Assembly (NCBI GenBank): GCA_046296295.1
Contig: JBKBLG010000004.1
Location: forward strand, 107,938-171,937
Source of the DNA: UBA10646 sp046296295
Lineage (GTDB): Bacteria; Bacteroidota; Bacteroidia; Chitinophagales; Chitinophagaceae
DNA: 64,000 bases
Reading direction: 5' to 3'
Below the pieces are notes generated by a model. The model had not been told where the DNA came from. It saw nothing but the letters and a program-made list of their open reading frames with translations, and searched no databases. Of this stretch, positions 1 to 8,080 are shown piece after piece; the first letter of the stretch is position 1; every line of letters starts with the position of its first letter. A program made the translations under genes and the position numbers.

Positions 1-81
1 TATTTTGAGCCTATGAAAGGCGGTAGTAAAATGATGATTTTGTGGGATAATTGTCGTGCGGGTGTTCCTATGTACTTCTAG
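1..81 (+). CDS. C-terminal fragment of a truncated protein
   Basis: An open frame enters from the left edge and stops at TAG 79-81, leaving 26 residues ending in GVPMYF. It is too short to assign to a family. It is followed by a 14-bp motif copy and a strong hairpin shared with the convergent meaB gene, which supports a genuine gene end here. Confidence 0.5.
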   Translation, partial: YFEPMKGGSKMMILWDNCRAGVPMYF

Positions 82-87
82 TGTTTG

Positions 88-101
88 CATTTACCGTAAG
101 G
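88..101 (+). repeat. Interspersed motif CATTTRCCGYAAGG, type copy
   Basis: First copy (CATTTACCGTAAGG) of a word found throughout the window. F means this orientation on the + strand, R the reverse complement. Starts of 13-14 bp copies: F 88, 3943, 5599, 7751, 15583, 18545, 20968, 32598, 37131, 38137, 44544, 46163, 46775, 48904, 51203, 56258, 59706, 63918. R 1014, 2129, 6711, 9622, 11702, 15261, 16702, 17012, 18398, 22029, 23418, 27027, 29941, 37088, 41767, 44611, 46246, 49252, 51278, 54764, 56349, 60755. Twelve-base copies: 1908, 4023, 8719, 28918, 30562, 38813, 40884. The core TTACSGTAA is a 9-bp imperfect palindrome. Function unknown. Confidence 0.9.
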
Positions 102-120
102 TGGGTAACACAATAAGGTA

Positions 121-153
121 TTGGAAAGGGTCGCCTTCGGCGACCCTTTCCAA
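121..153. terminator. Bidirectional terminator hairpin
   Basis: Perfect 15-bp stem (TTGGAAAGGGTCGCC and its complement) around a TTC triloop, in the convergent gap between the partial leftmost gene and meaB. There is no long T-run, but the A/T-flanked stem could end transcription from either side. Confidence 0.75.
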
Positions 154-160
154 TAATTGA

Positions 161-1060
161 TTACAAATAACACTGTATCAGCTGATACAAATTACCCTGT
201 GGATGGGCTTTAAACAGTTGCTGCAAAGCCTTTTTATCAATATCCTTCATGCGATGTTGTTGAATAATATGCCAGGCTTTTTCGGCCTGTAGCCAATACT
301 TGCGTTCGTTGTGTTGGTTGGTAGCCAGTTGTGCTTCAATTGCCTGAGCCAAATCGGCAATACCCTGTTTTTCGCTGGCAACGGTTTTTACAATTTCAAC
401 CGTTTTTTGTTGTTGAAATGCCGGAGCCAGCATTTGTCTAAGATTTTTTACAAAGGTATCGGCACCGGGGCGGTCGGCCTTATTCACCACAAACAAATCG
501 GCTATTTCCATGAGTCCGGCTTTCATTGTTTGTACTTCATCGCCTGCTTCTGGTACTATGGCTACTACCGTACAATCGGCGAGGCCTGCAATTTCTATTT
601 CGCTCTGGCCTACACCAACAGTTTCTACGATTACATAATTAAAACCTGCTTGCTTTACCACATCGGTAAGCTCTAAAATTTTCGGATGAAGGCCACCTAA
701 GCTGCCCCTTGTAGCCAAACTCCTAATAAACACATGAGGATGTGTGTACCAATCGTTCATACGAATACGATCGCCTAGTACTGCTCCCAAATTAAAAGGA
801 CTACTCGGATCAACACATAACACTGCAATTCGCTTGCCTGCCTGTACCCAATGGCCAATCAAAGCATCTACTAAAGTACTTTTACCGGCACCGGGTGGCC
901 CTGTTATACCAATAACAGGCGTACTACTATAAGGCAGTTGTTGTAAATATTCGTTGTAGCCGGGTACTTCGTTTTCAACCAAACTCAAGGTACGAGCCAA
1001 GGCATGAATACTACCTTGCGGTAAATGAGCAATACTTTGAGCAAACAAACTTTGATGCAT
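161..1060 (-). CDS. meaB: Methylmalonyl-CoA mutase-associated GTPase MeaB
   Basis: P-loop G3E-family GTPase that loads or protects adenosylcobalamin-dependent methylmalonyl-CoA mutase in the cytoplasm. At 299 residues it is close to family length. It shows a Walker A motif GPPGAGKST near residue 53, the switch region with DPSSP and GDRIRM, the segment ETVGVGQSE, and the NKAD guanine-specificity motif near residue 192. The mutase genes are not in this window. The ATG at 1060 follows the glycosyltransferase stop closely, so the two are probably co-transcribed. A 14-bp motif copy at 1014-1027 encodes HLPQG near the N-terminus. Confidence 0.93.
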   Translation of the reverse strand: MHQSLFAQSIAHLPQGSIHALARTLSLVENEVPGYNEYLQQLPYSSTPVIGITGPPGAGKSTLVDALIGHWVQAGKRIAVLCVDPSSPFNLGAVLGDRIRMNDWYTHPHVFIRSLATRGSLGGLHPKILELTDVVKQAGFNYVIVETVGVGQSEIEIAGLADCTVVAIVPEAGDEVQTMKAGLMEIADLFVVNKADRPGADTFVKNLRQMLAPAFQQQKTVEIVKTVASEKQGIADLAQAIEAQLATNQHNERKYWLQAEKAWHIIQQHRMKDIDKKALQQLFKAHPQGNLYQLIQCYL

Positions 1061-1068
1061 AACAATAA

Positions 1069-1830
1069 CTACTTACCCGCCTGTTGTAAATGATATAATT
1101 TGGCGTACTTCAGCAAGGTACTGTAAGCCACCGAACGGGCAATAATAAAACCATTAACACCATCTAAAAAGCCACGCTTGATAATATAACCACTTATAAA
1201 TGCTACCAATGGGTTCAGTACCATTTTAAAAACAGAACTACGCTTGCCTTGTGCATACATGGCTTTCGCCTGAATGGTGGTGAATTTATTGGTTTGAGCT
1301 ACCAGCTCTTCTATAGTATGATAGGTATAATGTAAGATATTACCTTGCAAATGCTGTTGCTTGCCAGCACTGGTAAGTGCCAGTTTATCGTGTGGATTGA
1401 TGCCGCCCCAGGCTGCTTTTTGCTTACGCACCAATCGTAATTTTCGATCGGGATACCATGTACCATGTTTAATAAAACTACCGCAGAAATAATTACTTCT
1501 GTTCATGGTATAAGCATCGGCAGTGAAGCCCGCCTGCTTGACAGCAGCTATGCTTTGTAGCAATGTTTCATCTAATGCTTCATCGGCATCGAGGCTTAGT
1601 ACAAATGGGTGGCTTGCTTGCTGAAGGGCAAAGTTCTTTTGCTCAATGTATCCTAAAAATGGCTGAACAATTACTTTGGCACCAAGTGCCGTTGCAATAG
1701 CTGTAGTGTTATCGGTACTATTACTATCTACCACCAATACTTCATCGGCAATGGCTGTAACCGAACGTATGCAACGCTCAATATTGTTGGCTTCGTTGTA
1801 TGTAATAATTGCTACCGATAGGTACGCCAT
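1069..1830 (-). CDS. Family 2 glycosyltransferase (WaaE/KdtX-like)
   Basis: Probable inner-membrane-associated GT2 enzyme. The N-terminal VAIITYNEANNIERC and VVDSNSTDNT segments form the nucleotide-sugar fold, and SLDADEALD supplies the DxD-type metal site. The length of about 253 residues and the WYPDRKLRLVRK segment resemble the lipopolysaccharide core glucosyltransferase group (WaaE/KdtX). The ATG at 1830 starts directly at the conserved strand; an in-frame ATG two codons upstream at 1836 is equally possible. It lies 8 bp upstream of meaB on the same strand. Donor and acceptor are not determined by the sequence. Confidence 0.85.
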   Translation of the reverse strand: MAYLSVAIITYNEANNIERCIRSVTAIADEVLVVDSNSTDNTTAIATALGAKVIVQPFLGYIEQKNFALQQASHPFVLSLDADEALDETLLQSIAAVKQAGFTADAYTMNRSNYFCGSFIKHGTWYPDRKLRLVRKQKAAWGGINPHDKLALTSAGKQQHLQGNILHYTYHTIEELVAQTNKFTTIQAKAMYAQGKRSSVFKMVLNPLVAFISGYIIKRGFLDGVNGFIIARSVAYSTLLKYAKLYHLQQAGK

Positions 1831-1864
1831 GCACAAATATTTGCTACGAAAATAAGTGGCCTGC

Positions 1865-2116
1865 TTAGGCTTGCAAAGAATTAATAGCCTCGGCGAGTGC
1901 TATATCTTTTACCGTAAGGTTATTACCAGCATCGTGGGTGGTTAACCAAATTTCTACGCTGTTGTACACGTTCGTCCACAATGGATGGTGTTGCTGTTGC
2001 TCGGCCAATAACGCTACCCTTGCCATAAACGCAAATGCCTCGCTGAAGTTAGCAAATTCGAACTTGCGGTAAAGTGTGTTTTCTTGTAGCGTCCAATCTG
2101 ATGGTATTGACTGCAT
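1865..2116 (-). CDS. phhB: 4a-hydroxytetrahydrobiopterin dehydratase
   Basis: Small 83-residue pterin-4a-carbinolamine dehydratase, which dehydrates the 4a-hydroxy pterin formed by aromatic amino acid hydroxylases or recycles related pterins. The family signature is clear: an acidic helix followed by EQQQHHPLWTNVYNSVEI, with the paired histidines at about residues 42-43, then WLTTHDAG and LTVKDIALA. Length is typical. No hydroxylase gene is nearby. A 12-base motif copy at 1908-1919 encodes LTVK within the conserved C-terminal segment. Confidence 0.93.
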   Translation of the reverse strand: MQSIPSDWTLQENTLYRKFEFANFSEAFAFMARVALLAEQQQHHPLWTNVYNSVEIWLTTHDAGNNLTVKDIALAEAINSLQA

Positions 2117-2128
2117 GGTATTGTAGTG

Positions 2129-2141
2129 CCTTACGGCAAAT
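2129..2141 (-). repeat. Motif copy (R), intergenic
   Basis: CCTTACGGCAAAT between the pterin dehydratase and the IPExxxVDY gene. Confidence 0.85.
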
Positions 2142-2150
2142 ATTAACGCA

Positions 2151-2591
2151 TTAAAAAATAAGATAACTCTTGTTTTTGAATTTCTCGTGTGTAAGTTCGG
2201 TAACTAATTGTACGGATGAAAGTGTTCTGATTTCATCGACAATGGGTTGTATTTGAGCCATATCGAAATAATCGCCTTTCATGAGCCACAAAAAATCGAA
2301 GTGTTTAAACTCTGGTAGTAAGTACTCGCCTTCGCATTCGTTTTCGTACAAATAATATACGCATTGGCTTGCTATTACCCGATGTTCGTACACTAAAAAT
2401 TTGTATTTACGGCCTCTACGAGCAACCTCAATATGTATATCGGTATTGAGAAAAAAGTTGTAGCCAAGGGTGTAGTTAAGCTGCCAACAAAATTGATAGT
2501 TTTTTTGTGTGGTGAGTATGCCCAATAGGTAGGTATCGTCGAAGAAACGTTCGGTGGTTTCTCCCATTTCAAGCCTAAAGTGTGTACTCAT
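2151..2591 (-). CDS. IPExxxVDY-family protein
   Basis: A 146-residue cytoplasmic protein of a family largely restricted to Bacteroidota, whose function is not established. The layout fits: an N-terminal segment with FDDTYLLGI, then YQFCWQLNYTLGYNFF, a basic turn RRGRKYKF, and a terminal KFKNKSYLIF that resembles the conserved tail. Recognition rests on this pattern and on length, not on catalytic residues. It sits between the M28 peptidase and the pterin dehydratase on the same strand. Confidence 0.65.
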   Translation of the reverse strand: MSTHFRLEMGETTERFFDDTYLLGILTTQKNYQFCWQLNYTLGYNFFLNTDIHIEVARRGRKYKFLVYEHRVIASQCVYYLYENECEGEYLLPEFKHFDFLWLMKGDYFDMAQIQPIVDEIRTLSSVQLVTELTHEKFKNKSYLIF

Positions 2592-2611
2592 GTGTGTGGG
2601 TTATATGGGTA

Positions 2612-4258
2612 TTAGAATACAATGTCAAAAGTTTTTTCTTCGCTACCACGCTTAATTTTAAGCCGTGTGCTATCGCCTTTTTTAAACTTACTTAAAGCTT
2701 GCATGTAACTAGGTACATCTACAAACTGGTATTGGCCTAATTGTAACAAAATATCGCCGGGTTGTAAGCCTAATTTTTCTCCTAATTTGCCTTTAGTGGC
2801 ACCTTCAATTCTTACGCCGGTTCCATTGTAGGCATAGTCGGGAATAACGCCTAAACTTACGGTGAAGCCTACGCCACGCCCCATGTTTTGTTCTCTAGTA
2901 GCTGTAAAAGCAAGTTGGCCCTTATCGTTTGTAGCAACAATTATTTTTTCTATTAATGAAATAATATCTGCCTCGGCTTGATAGTTAATTTTATCGAAAT
3001 CGTCGGTAGCCTTGTGGTAATCGGCATGACTGTTAGTGAAGAAAAATAACACAGGAATATTCTTTCTATAAAAACTTGCATGGTCGCTAGGGCCAGTACC
3101 GGCACTATCCCATTTAACCTGAAAAGTATCAATAAGGTTAGGTAAAACTGAACCCCATGTAGGGCTAGTACCATAACCACCAATGGTTAATTTTTTTGCA
3201 GTATCGTAGCGGCCAATCATATCCATGTTAATCATGTAATTAGGTGTGATGTTAATGGTAGGATGATCGAGCCAGTATTTACTACCTAATAAACCTAATT
3301 CTTCACCTGAAAATGCAATGAATAAATAATTGTTGTTTTTGGCCGGTGCTTGTTGCAAGCGGCGAGCTAATTCAATAAGTGCGGCAGTACCACTGGCATT
3401 ATCATCGGCACCGTTATGAATATCGCCTTCGCCATCGAGGGCATTTTTATCTTCGCCCAAGCCAAGATGGTCGTAGTGTGCACCAATTATAACCGTTGTT
3501 GGAGCATTGTTATTTATAAAACCAACAAGGTTGGTAGCATTGCGTTGTTGCAGCGTAAGCTGTACACCAGCTTCTATTTTAACGGTGGCAGTAGCATCGG
3601 TAAGTTGTGCTGCTAACACACCCTTCTCTGTAATGTACAGTACTGGTACCGCTAGGGCCGGAGCAGTATCGTTTTTATTGAATAAGATGTTATCAACTGC
3701 TTTACCACTATTGTATATTAACACAATGGTAGCTCCTTTTTTAATAGCCTTTTCTGCTGCCTGATAAATAGCTGGCATAATAGCAAAATGCGGATTACCA
3801 ACTTGCTCATCTAATATTTCTTTTGCATCAATAAACCATGCTGCACCACTTTCGTGAATACTCGCAGCGCCTTCGGTACTAACTTTTGTATTGCCACTAA
3901 ATGCTAACGGATAAAAGTGTTCGCCCGGTTGCAAAGCTTTACCATTTACCGTAAGGTAAGTTGTAGTGTGGTTATAGTGCTTGCCTTCATTGATTACAAA
4001 AGGTTGCTTAAAGCCTTGCGTACCTTGCGGTAAAAGCTGAAGTTGCTGCCATTGTTGGATGATGTAATCGGCAGCAGCAGCCTCGCCGGGGGTGCCTGTA
4101 CGCCTACCTCCGAAACTATCGCTAGCTAAAATACGAATGTGTTGCTGCAAGTGAGCAATGGTAGCAGCTCTTTGCTTGGCCATTGCCTTACGTTCTTTTT
4201 TGGTTTGTGCAGTTAATGTTAAGGGTAGTAATAATAGCAACAAGAAACGCAGCTTCAT
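2612..4258 (-). CDS. Secreted M28 family zinc aminopeptidase with PDZ domain
   Basis: Exported metallopeptidase of 548 residues. The chosen start (ATG at 4258) begins a clean signal peptide, MKLRFLLLLLLPLTLTAQ; an upstream extension to 4306 has no signal character. After a PA-type insert (about residues 120-230), the M28 catalytic core shows GAHYDHLG, HNGADDNASG, FSGEELGLLG, NMDMIGR and SDHASFYRK, which supply the two-zinc ligands and the catalytic glutamate. A C-terminal PDZ domain (about 465-545) contains GLQPGDILLQLG. It probably trims peptides in the periplasm or outside the cell. Motif copies at 3943 and 4023 encode LTVNG and LLPQG. Confidence 0.92.
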   Translation of the reverse strand: MKLRFLLLLLLPLTLTAQTKKERKAMAKQRAATIAHLQQHIRILASDSFGGRRTGTPGEAAAADYIIQQWQQLQLLPQGTQGFKQPFVINEGKHYNHTTTYLTVNGKALQPGEHFYPLAFSGNTKVSTEGAASIHESGAAWFIDAKEILDEQVGNPHFAIMPAIYQAAEKAIKKGATIVLIYNSGKAVDNILFNKNDTAPALAVPVLYITEKGVLAAQLTDATATVKIEAGVQLTLQQRNATNLVGFINNNAPTTVIIGAHYDHLGLGEDKNALDGEGDIHNGADDNASGTAALIELARRLQQAPAKNNNYLFIAFSGEELGLLGSKYWLDHPTINITPNYMINMDMIGRYDTAKKLTIGGYGTSPTWGSVLPNLIDTFQVKWDSAGTGPSDHASFYRKNIPVLFFFTNSHADYHKATDDFDKINYQAEADIISLIEKIIVATNDKGQLAFTATREQNMGRGVGFTVSLGVIPDYAYNGTGVRIEGATKGKLGEKLGLQPGDILLQLGQYQFVDVPSYMQALSKFKKGDSTRLKIKRGSEEKTFDIVF

Positions 4259-4397
4259 GTACATTCGGTTTTGTGATACAAAAGTAGTTACGCAGTAAGG
4301 TAGCACTTTGATAACGTGGAAAATGATTGACCTGTTTTTTAATCTGATAACGAATGTGTATAAAACGTATTTTGCCGCAGTTTGTTATTACAATTCT

Positions 4398-5039
4398 ATG
4401 CTTGCTGCAGTAGTTAAAGGTTTTGTGCTAGGTATTATGCTGAGTATTTCAGTAGGGCCAGTGATATTTTCTATCATCAAGCAAAGCATTATTAACGGGC
4501 GTAAAGGTGGTTTTTATTTTATTGCTGGTGTTAGCGCAAGCGATATTAGCCTGGTGTTGGTGTGTAATGTGTTCACCACTTTATTTGGTATGCTAATGGC
4601 ACACGAAACAACCATTGGGGTTGCTGGTAGTATTTTTTTAGTGGTAATGGGTATTTATACCATTTTCTTCAAAAAGTTGCCTGTACCCGATGAGCGTAAT
4701 AAAGCTGTGAGCTCTAATTTTCGAAAACGAGATGCATTAGCTATATTTTTTAGCGGCTATTTTATGAATACCCTTAACCCGGGAGCTTTTTTATTTTGGT
4801 TTGCTGCTGGTGCTGCTATTATTGAAGATGCTAATAAAACACCGCATCCATTACCTTATAAAATTATTGTGTTCACTACTTGTTTGTTGGTGGTATTATT
4901 AGCAGATATTATTAAAGTGCTTTTTGCCGGAAAAATCAGAGAAAAGCTAACCTCGCATGTAATGGGTGTTATCAATAAAATATCTGGTTTGATTTTGTTA
5001 GGTTTTGGGATGGCTTTAATGCTAAGCATTTTATTATAA
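4398..5039 (+). CDS. LysE/RhtB family exporter
   Basis: Inner-membrane amino-acid-type exporter of 213 residues with about six membrane helices. The N-terminal GFVLGIMLSISVGPVIFSII is the family hallmark (small residues and a Pro in the first helix), and NTLNPGAFLFWFAAG is the conserved fourth-helix segment. The ATG at 4398 was preferred over the in-frame ATG at 4308 because it places the hallmark helix at the N-terminus. It is transcribed divergently from the M28 peptidase. The substrate cannot be predicted. Confidence 0.88.
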   Translation: MLAAVVKGFVLGIMLSISVGPVIFSIIKQSIINGRKGGFYFIAGVSASDISLVLVCNVFTTLFGMLMAHETTIGVAGSIFLVVMGIYTIFFKKLPVPDERNKAVSSNFRKRDALAIFFSGYFMNTLNPGAFLFWFAAGAAIIEDANKTPHPLPYKIIVFTTCLLVVLLADIIKVLFAGKIREKLTSHVMGVINKISGLILLGFGMALMLSILL

Positions 5040-5153
5040 GCAATGTATATTATCACTTATTTAAGTTGCTATTAGTGTTTTGTAGTTTCTGTACATATGT
5101 TGTTGGGTTAGCAACAAGTAGTAGGGCCGATGTGTTCATACAATATATTTTTT

Positions 5154-5384
5154 TCAACAAGCCATTTTTTTATCATCTGCTGCTGTACGGCGTGGGGTAC
5201 AGCATAATACTTTGGTGGTAATAAAGTATTTGAGCATCGCGTTTAAATTTGCCGTTAGGCGTACCCTATCGTTCAAAGGCTGTACCGGTTCTGCTCGATC
5301 GTAATTTTCTAGAGCTGCTTTTATGTAGGGCATACCAACGGTAAATGCCTCATCAACTTTAACAAATAGCTGCCATGCAGCCAA
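5154..5384 (-). CDS. Small hypothetical protein, possibly a gene remnant
   Basis: A 76-residue frame with protein-like composition in an otherwise empty 350-bp interval, starting 13 bp from the divergent gene at 5397. I recognise no family. The interior segment FTVGMPYIKAALENYD looks amphipathic, while the Cys/Arg-rich tail does not look conserved. The + strand contains ATTTGCCGTTAGG (5247-5259), one mismatch from the interspersed motif. It could be real, decayed or chance. Confidence 0.35.
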   Translation of the reverse strand: MAAWQLFVKVDEAFTVGMPYIKAALENYDRAEPVQPLNDRVRLTANLNAMLKYFITTKVLCCTPRRTAADDKKMAC

Positions 5385-5396
5385 CTATATTGCATC

Positions 5397-5972
5397 ATGC
5401 GCCAACTACTGCTGATTGTAAATTTTGTTTTAGCTGCTGCTGCAAGTAATGCTCAAAACGATGTACTCGCTTTTAAAAAGAGGGATAAGCTTATTCAATA
5501 CTTTAGCACTGATAACGTACTTACCTGTCAACTCGTAGGTGGTACTTGGGTAAGTGGTTACGTTCGTAAGGTTAAGAAAGATAGTATCACCTTACAAACA
5601 TTTACCGTAAGGCAAGTTCCTAATTATTTTGGCGTACCTACTATAGATACCGCTTTTTATGCTCCCATCAAATTTCATTATCGAGAAATCGTTGCATTAC
5701 CGTTACCGGGCAAGCGTATGTCGCTTACTATAGGCGGTATTCTTAAGGTGGGTGCCCTAGGATATGCAGTGCTTAATGTAATTAATGCAGTTGGGCAACG
5801 TGGCGATGTATTTTCACCTGAAAACTTAACAGGTTTAGGCATTGCAGCATTGGCCTTCGGATTAGGTATTTTGCTCGACCACTTACAACCCGATAAGGCT
5901 GTGCTAGGAAAAAAGTATGAACTTTATTACATAACCATGCAGCCACAAAGCACCAACGAAAAAGTGCAATAG
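5397..5972 (+). CDS. Secreted hypothetical protein with one membrane segment
   Basis: A 191-residue protein starting with a signal peptide (MRQLLLIVNFVLAAAASNA). Residues 25-100 look like a beta-rich globular part (KRDKLIQYFSTDN, LVGGTWVSGYVRKVKKDSI). A glycine/hydrophobic stretch near 107-160 could be one or two membrane helices. No catalytic motif is apparent and I do not recognise the family. It lies 16 bp upstream of mtgA, so the two are probably co-transcribed, which hints at an envelope role. A motif copy at 5599 encodes TFTVRQ. Confidence 0.75.
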   Translation: MRQLLLIVNFVLAAAASNAQNDVLAFKKRDKLIQYFSTDNVLTCQLVGGTWVSGYVRKVKKDSITLQTFTVRQVPNYFGVPTIDTAFYAPIKFHYREIVALPLPGKRMSLTIGGILKVGALGYAVLNVINAVGQRGDVFSPENLTGLGIAALAFGLGILLDHLQPDKAVLGKKYELYYITMQPQSTNEKVQ

Positions 5973-5988
5973 CTAATTTCGCCACAGT

Positions 5989-6759
5989 ATGGCCAAAAAG
6001 CAAGCACCTAAAAAGCGTTCGTGGTTCAAGCGTATAATGCGTTGGTTTTTCTTTGCGTGGCTTGCATCGATGTTGTATTTAGTACTTTGTAAATGGATGA
6101 TGCCACCGATTACCATTACACAAATTGGTAGCTTACTAAGTGGCGATGGGCTTAAAAGAGACTACGTTCAATGGAACAAAATACCCGCCAATATTCGCTT
6201 GGCTGCTATGGCAAGTGAAGATCAGTTGTTTCCCGATCACGATGGTTTTGATTGGAAGAGTATAGAAAAAAGTCTCAGTACCAACCCGAAGAAAAAAAAT
6301 AAAAAACGTGGTGCTGGCGCTAGCACTATCAGCCAGCAAGTTGCTAAAAATGTTTTTTTATGGCAAGGTGGTGGCATATTCAAATACATTAGAAAAGTTC
6401 CTGAGTTTTATTATACGTTCATGATTGAACTGATTTGGGGTAAAGAACGCATTTTAGAAGTATACCTCAATGTAATTGAAATGGGGCCCGGCATTTATGG
6501 TGCCGAAGCTGCCGCACAAGCCTATTTTCAAAAGCCAGCCGCAGCCCTTACCGATACAGAAGCGGCACTGATCATTGCCTGTTTACCCAATCCAAAACGG
6601 TACACCGTAGTGCCGCAAAGCAAGTTTGTAGGCTGGAAGCATCGGCATATTCTACGCCAGATGCGTAACATAGCCGACGATCCCGATATTAGTACCCTTT
6701 GTAACACCGGCCTTACGGCAAATGAAAAGCCACGCAAGCAAACTCGCAAAAAAGGCTAA
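5989..6759 (+). CDS. mtgA: Monofunctional peptidoglycan glycosyltransferase
   Basis: GT51 transglycosylase that polymerises lipid II into glycan strands at the outer face of the inner membrane. The 256 residues comprise a basic N-terminus, one membrane helix (about 18-38) and the catalytic domain. Visible motifs are SEDQLFPDHDGFDW with the catalytic Glu, GASTISQQVAKNVFLW, and KERILEVYLNVIEMGPGIYG. No transpeptidase domain follows, which separates it from bifunctional PBPs. A motif copy at 6711-6724 encodes LTANE in the C-terminal tail. Confidence 0.95.
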   Translation: MAKKQAPKKRSWFKRIMRWFFFAWLASMLYLVLCKWMMPPITITQIGSLLSGDGLKRDYVQWNKIPANIRLAAMASEDQLFPDHDGFDWKSIEKSLSTNPKKKNKKRGAGASTISQQVAKNVFLWQGGGIFKYIRKVPEFYYTFMIELIWGKERILEVYLNVIEMGPGIYGAEAAAQAYFQKPAAALTDTEAALIIACLPNPKRYTVVPQSKFVGWKHRHILRQMRNIADDPDISTLCNTGLTANEKPRKQTRKKG

Positions 6760-6804
6760 TGCAACAGCGTTGTAGCAAGAAACGATAAAATTGTTTTTTA
6801 TTTC

Positions 6805-6827
6805 ATCGTTTATCGTAGATAAACGAT
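6805..6827. promoter_or_regulatory. ArsR operator palindrome
   Basis: Perfect 10-bp inverted repeat, ATCGTTTATC-GTA-GATAAACGAT, directly upstream of the -7 element of the arsenic operon. The position and the symmetry suit a dimeric winged-helix ArsR repressor that blocks RNA polymerase until arsenite binds. Confidence 0.8.
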
Positions 6828-6828
6828 T

Positions 6829-6836
6829 TAACTTTG
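6829..6836 (+). promoter_or_regulatory. -7 element of arsR promoter, near-leaderless
   Basis: TAACTTTG matches the Bacteroidota -7 consensus TAnnTTTG and ends only 4 bases before the arsR ATG at 6841. The transcript should start at or within a base or two of the start codon. Confidence 0.65.
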
Positions 6837-6840
6837 CATT

Positions 6841-7182
6841 ATGGCTATCACAAAATCACATGCATTTAGTAACGATTTGCAACAATTAGCGGCTTATGCG
6901 AAAGCGTTAAGCCACCCTGCACGCATTGAAATCTTAAAAATACTCGCCGAACGTAACGCCTGCATTTGCGGCGAAATTGTAGAAGTGCTGCCACTAGCGC
7001 AAAGCACAGTATCGCAACACCTTAAAGAGTTGCTTGATACCGGCTTAATTAAGGGTACTATCGACGGGCCCAAAAGTTGCTATTGTATTAACCCCGATAC
7101 CATTACATTATTAGCATCACAAATGGCAACATTGTTTGCAAGTGTAGCAACTACGCCAAACCCATCTACTCAATGTTGTTAA
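6841..7182 (+). CDS. arsR: ArsR-type arsenite-responsive repressor
   Basis: A 113-residue winged-helix regulator at the head of the arsenic operon. The DNA-recognition segment is LPLAQSTVSQHLKELLDTGLI, preceded by ACICGEIVEVL, whose cysteines lie where the ArsR inducer site (CxC-type) sits. A C-terminal Cys pair ends the protein. It probably binds the palindrome at 6805-6827 and represses its own operon until trivalent arsenic binds. Confidence 0.93.
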   Translation: MAITKSHAFSNDLQQLAAYAKALSHPARIEILKILAERNACICGEIVEVLPLAQSTVSQHLKELLDTGLIKGTIDGPKSCYCINPDTITLLASQMATLFASVATTPNPSTQCC

Positions 7183-7195
7183 CAAATACTGTGAC

Positions 7196-8071
7196 ATGAA
7201 TAACGAACAACAATTAAAATCTTTGGTTCAAGAAAAATATAGTGCCATTGCACAACAAAGCAAAGCACACAATGCAACAAGCTGCTGTGGTGCAACAGGG
7301 TGTGGCGATGTGTATAACCTTATGGCCGATAGCTATCAAAGTATCGATGGCTATGTACCCGATGCCGATCTTGGCTTAGGCTGTGGCGTACCTACTGCAT
7401 TTGCACAAATTAAACCCGGCAATACGGTAATAGATTTGGGTAGTGGTGCCGGTAACGATGCCTTTGTAGCACGCCAATTAGTGGGCGAAACCGGTAAGGT
7501 TATAGGCATAGATTTTACAGAAGCTATGGTTACAAAAGCCCGCCAAAATGCCGATACCTTAGAATACAACAACGTAGAATTTAGACTTGGCGATATTGAA
7601 GCCATGCCGGTAGGTGCCAATACAGCACATGTGATTATTAGCAACTGTGTGTTAAATCTTATCCCTAATAAGGCGAATGTGTTTAAAGAAATGTATCGCG
7701 TACTCAAGCCCGGTGGACATTGCAGCATTAGTGATATTGTTTTGCAAGGACATTTACCGCAAGGGATACAACAAGCTGCAGAAATGTATGCCGGTTGTGT
7801 AGCAGGTGCCATACCTCAAAACCAGTATTTGTTTTTGATGGAGCAGGCCGGATTTAAAAATGTTACCGTACAACTATCGAAGCCCATTGTTATTCCTGAA
7901 AGTATTTTAGCCAATTATCTCCCCGCCAATGAAATACGAGCTTTCCGAGAAAAACCAACCCCTATTGTAAGCATTACTGTTTATGCCGAAAAACCCGGCA
8001 TACAAATCAGTGATATTATAGAACCAATTACTCACCAAGAAAGTTGCTGCACACCTGGCAGCTGCTGCTAA
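7196..8071 (+). CDS. arsM: Arsenite S-adenosylmethionine methyltransferase
   Basis: Cytoplasmic class I methyltransferase of 291 residues that converts arsenite to methylated, often volatile, arsenicals. The N-terminal SCCGATGCGDVYN and the Cys in LGLGCGVPT provide arsenic-binding thiols. The SAM site is VIDLGSGAGNDAF, followed by GIDFTEAMV and GDIEAMPV; a later Cys in ISNCVLNLI and one in YAGCVAGA match the family. The tail ends ESCCTPGSCC, an extra Cys cluster that may bind metal. It lies 13 bp after arsR. A motif copy at 7751 encodes GHLPQG. Confidence 0.94.
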   Translation: MNNEQQLKSLVQEKYSAIAQQSKAHNATSCCGATGCGDVYNLMADSYQSIDGYVPDADLGLGCGVPTAFAQIKPGNTVIDLGSGAGNDAFVARQLVGETGKVIGIDFTEAMVTKARQNADTLEYNNVEFRLGDIEAMPVGANTAHVIISNCVLNLIPNKANVFKEMYRVLKPGGHCSISDIVLQGHLPQGIQQAAEMYAGCVAGAIPQNQYLFLMEQAGFKNVTVQLSKPIVIPESILANYLPANEIRAFREKPTPIVSITVYAEKPGIQISDIIEPITHQESCCTPGSCC

Positions 8072-8080
8072 CATCAATCT

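Noticed and set aside
311..676. Open frame opposite meaB
   Set aside because: Antisense shadow of a well-conserved gene with no family features. The same applies to the other frames overlapping real genes, for example 7351-7812, 20263-20715, 34217-34810, 40039-40677 and 57249-57857.
3507..3764. Plus-strand frame opposite the M28 peptidase
   Set aside because: Shadow of the catalytic region on the other strand.
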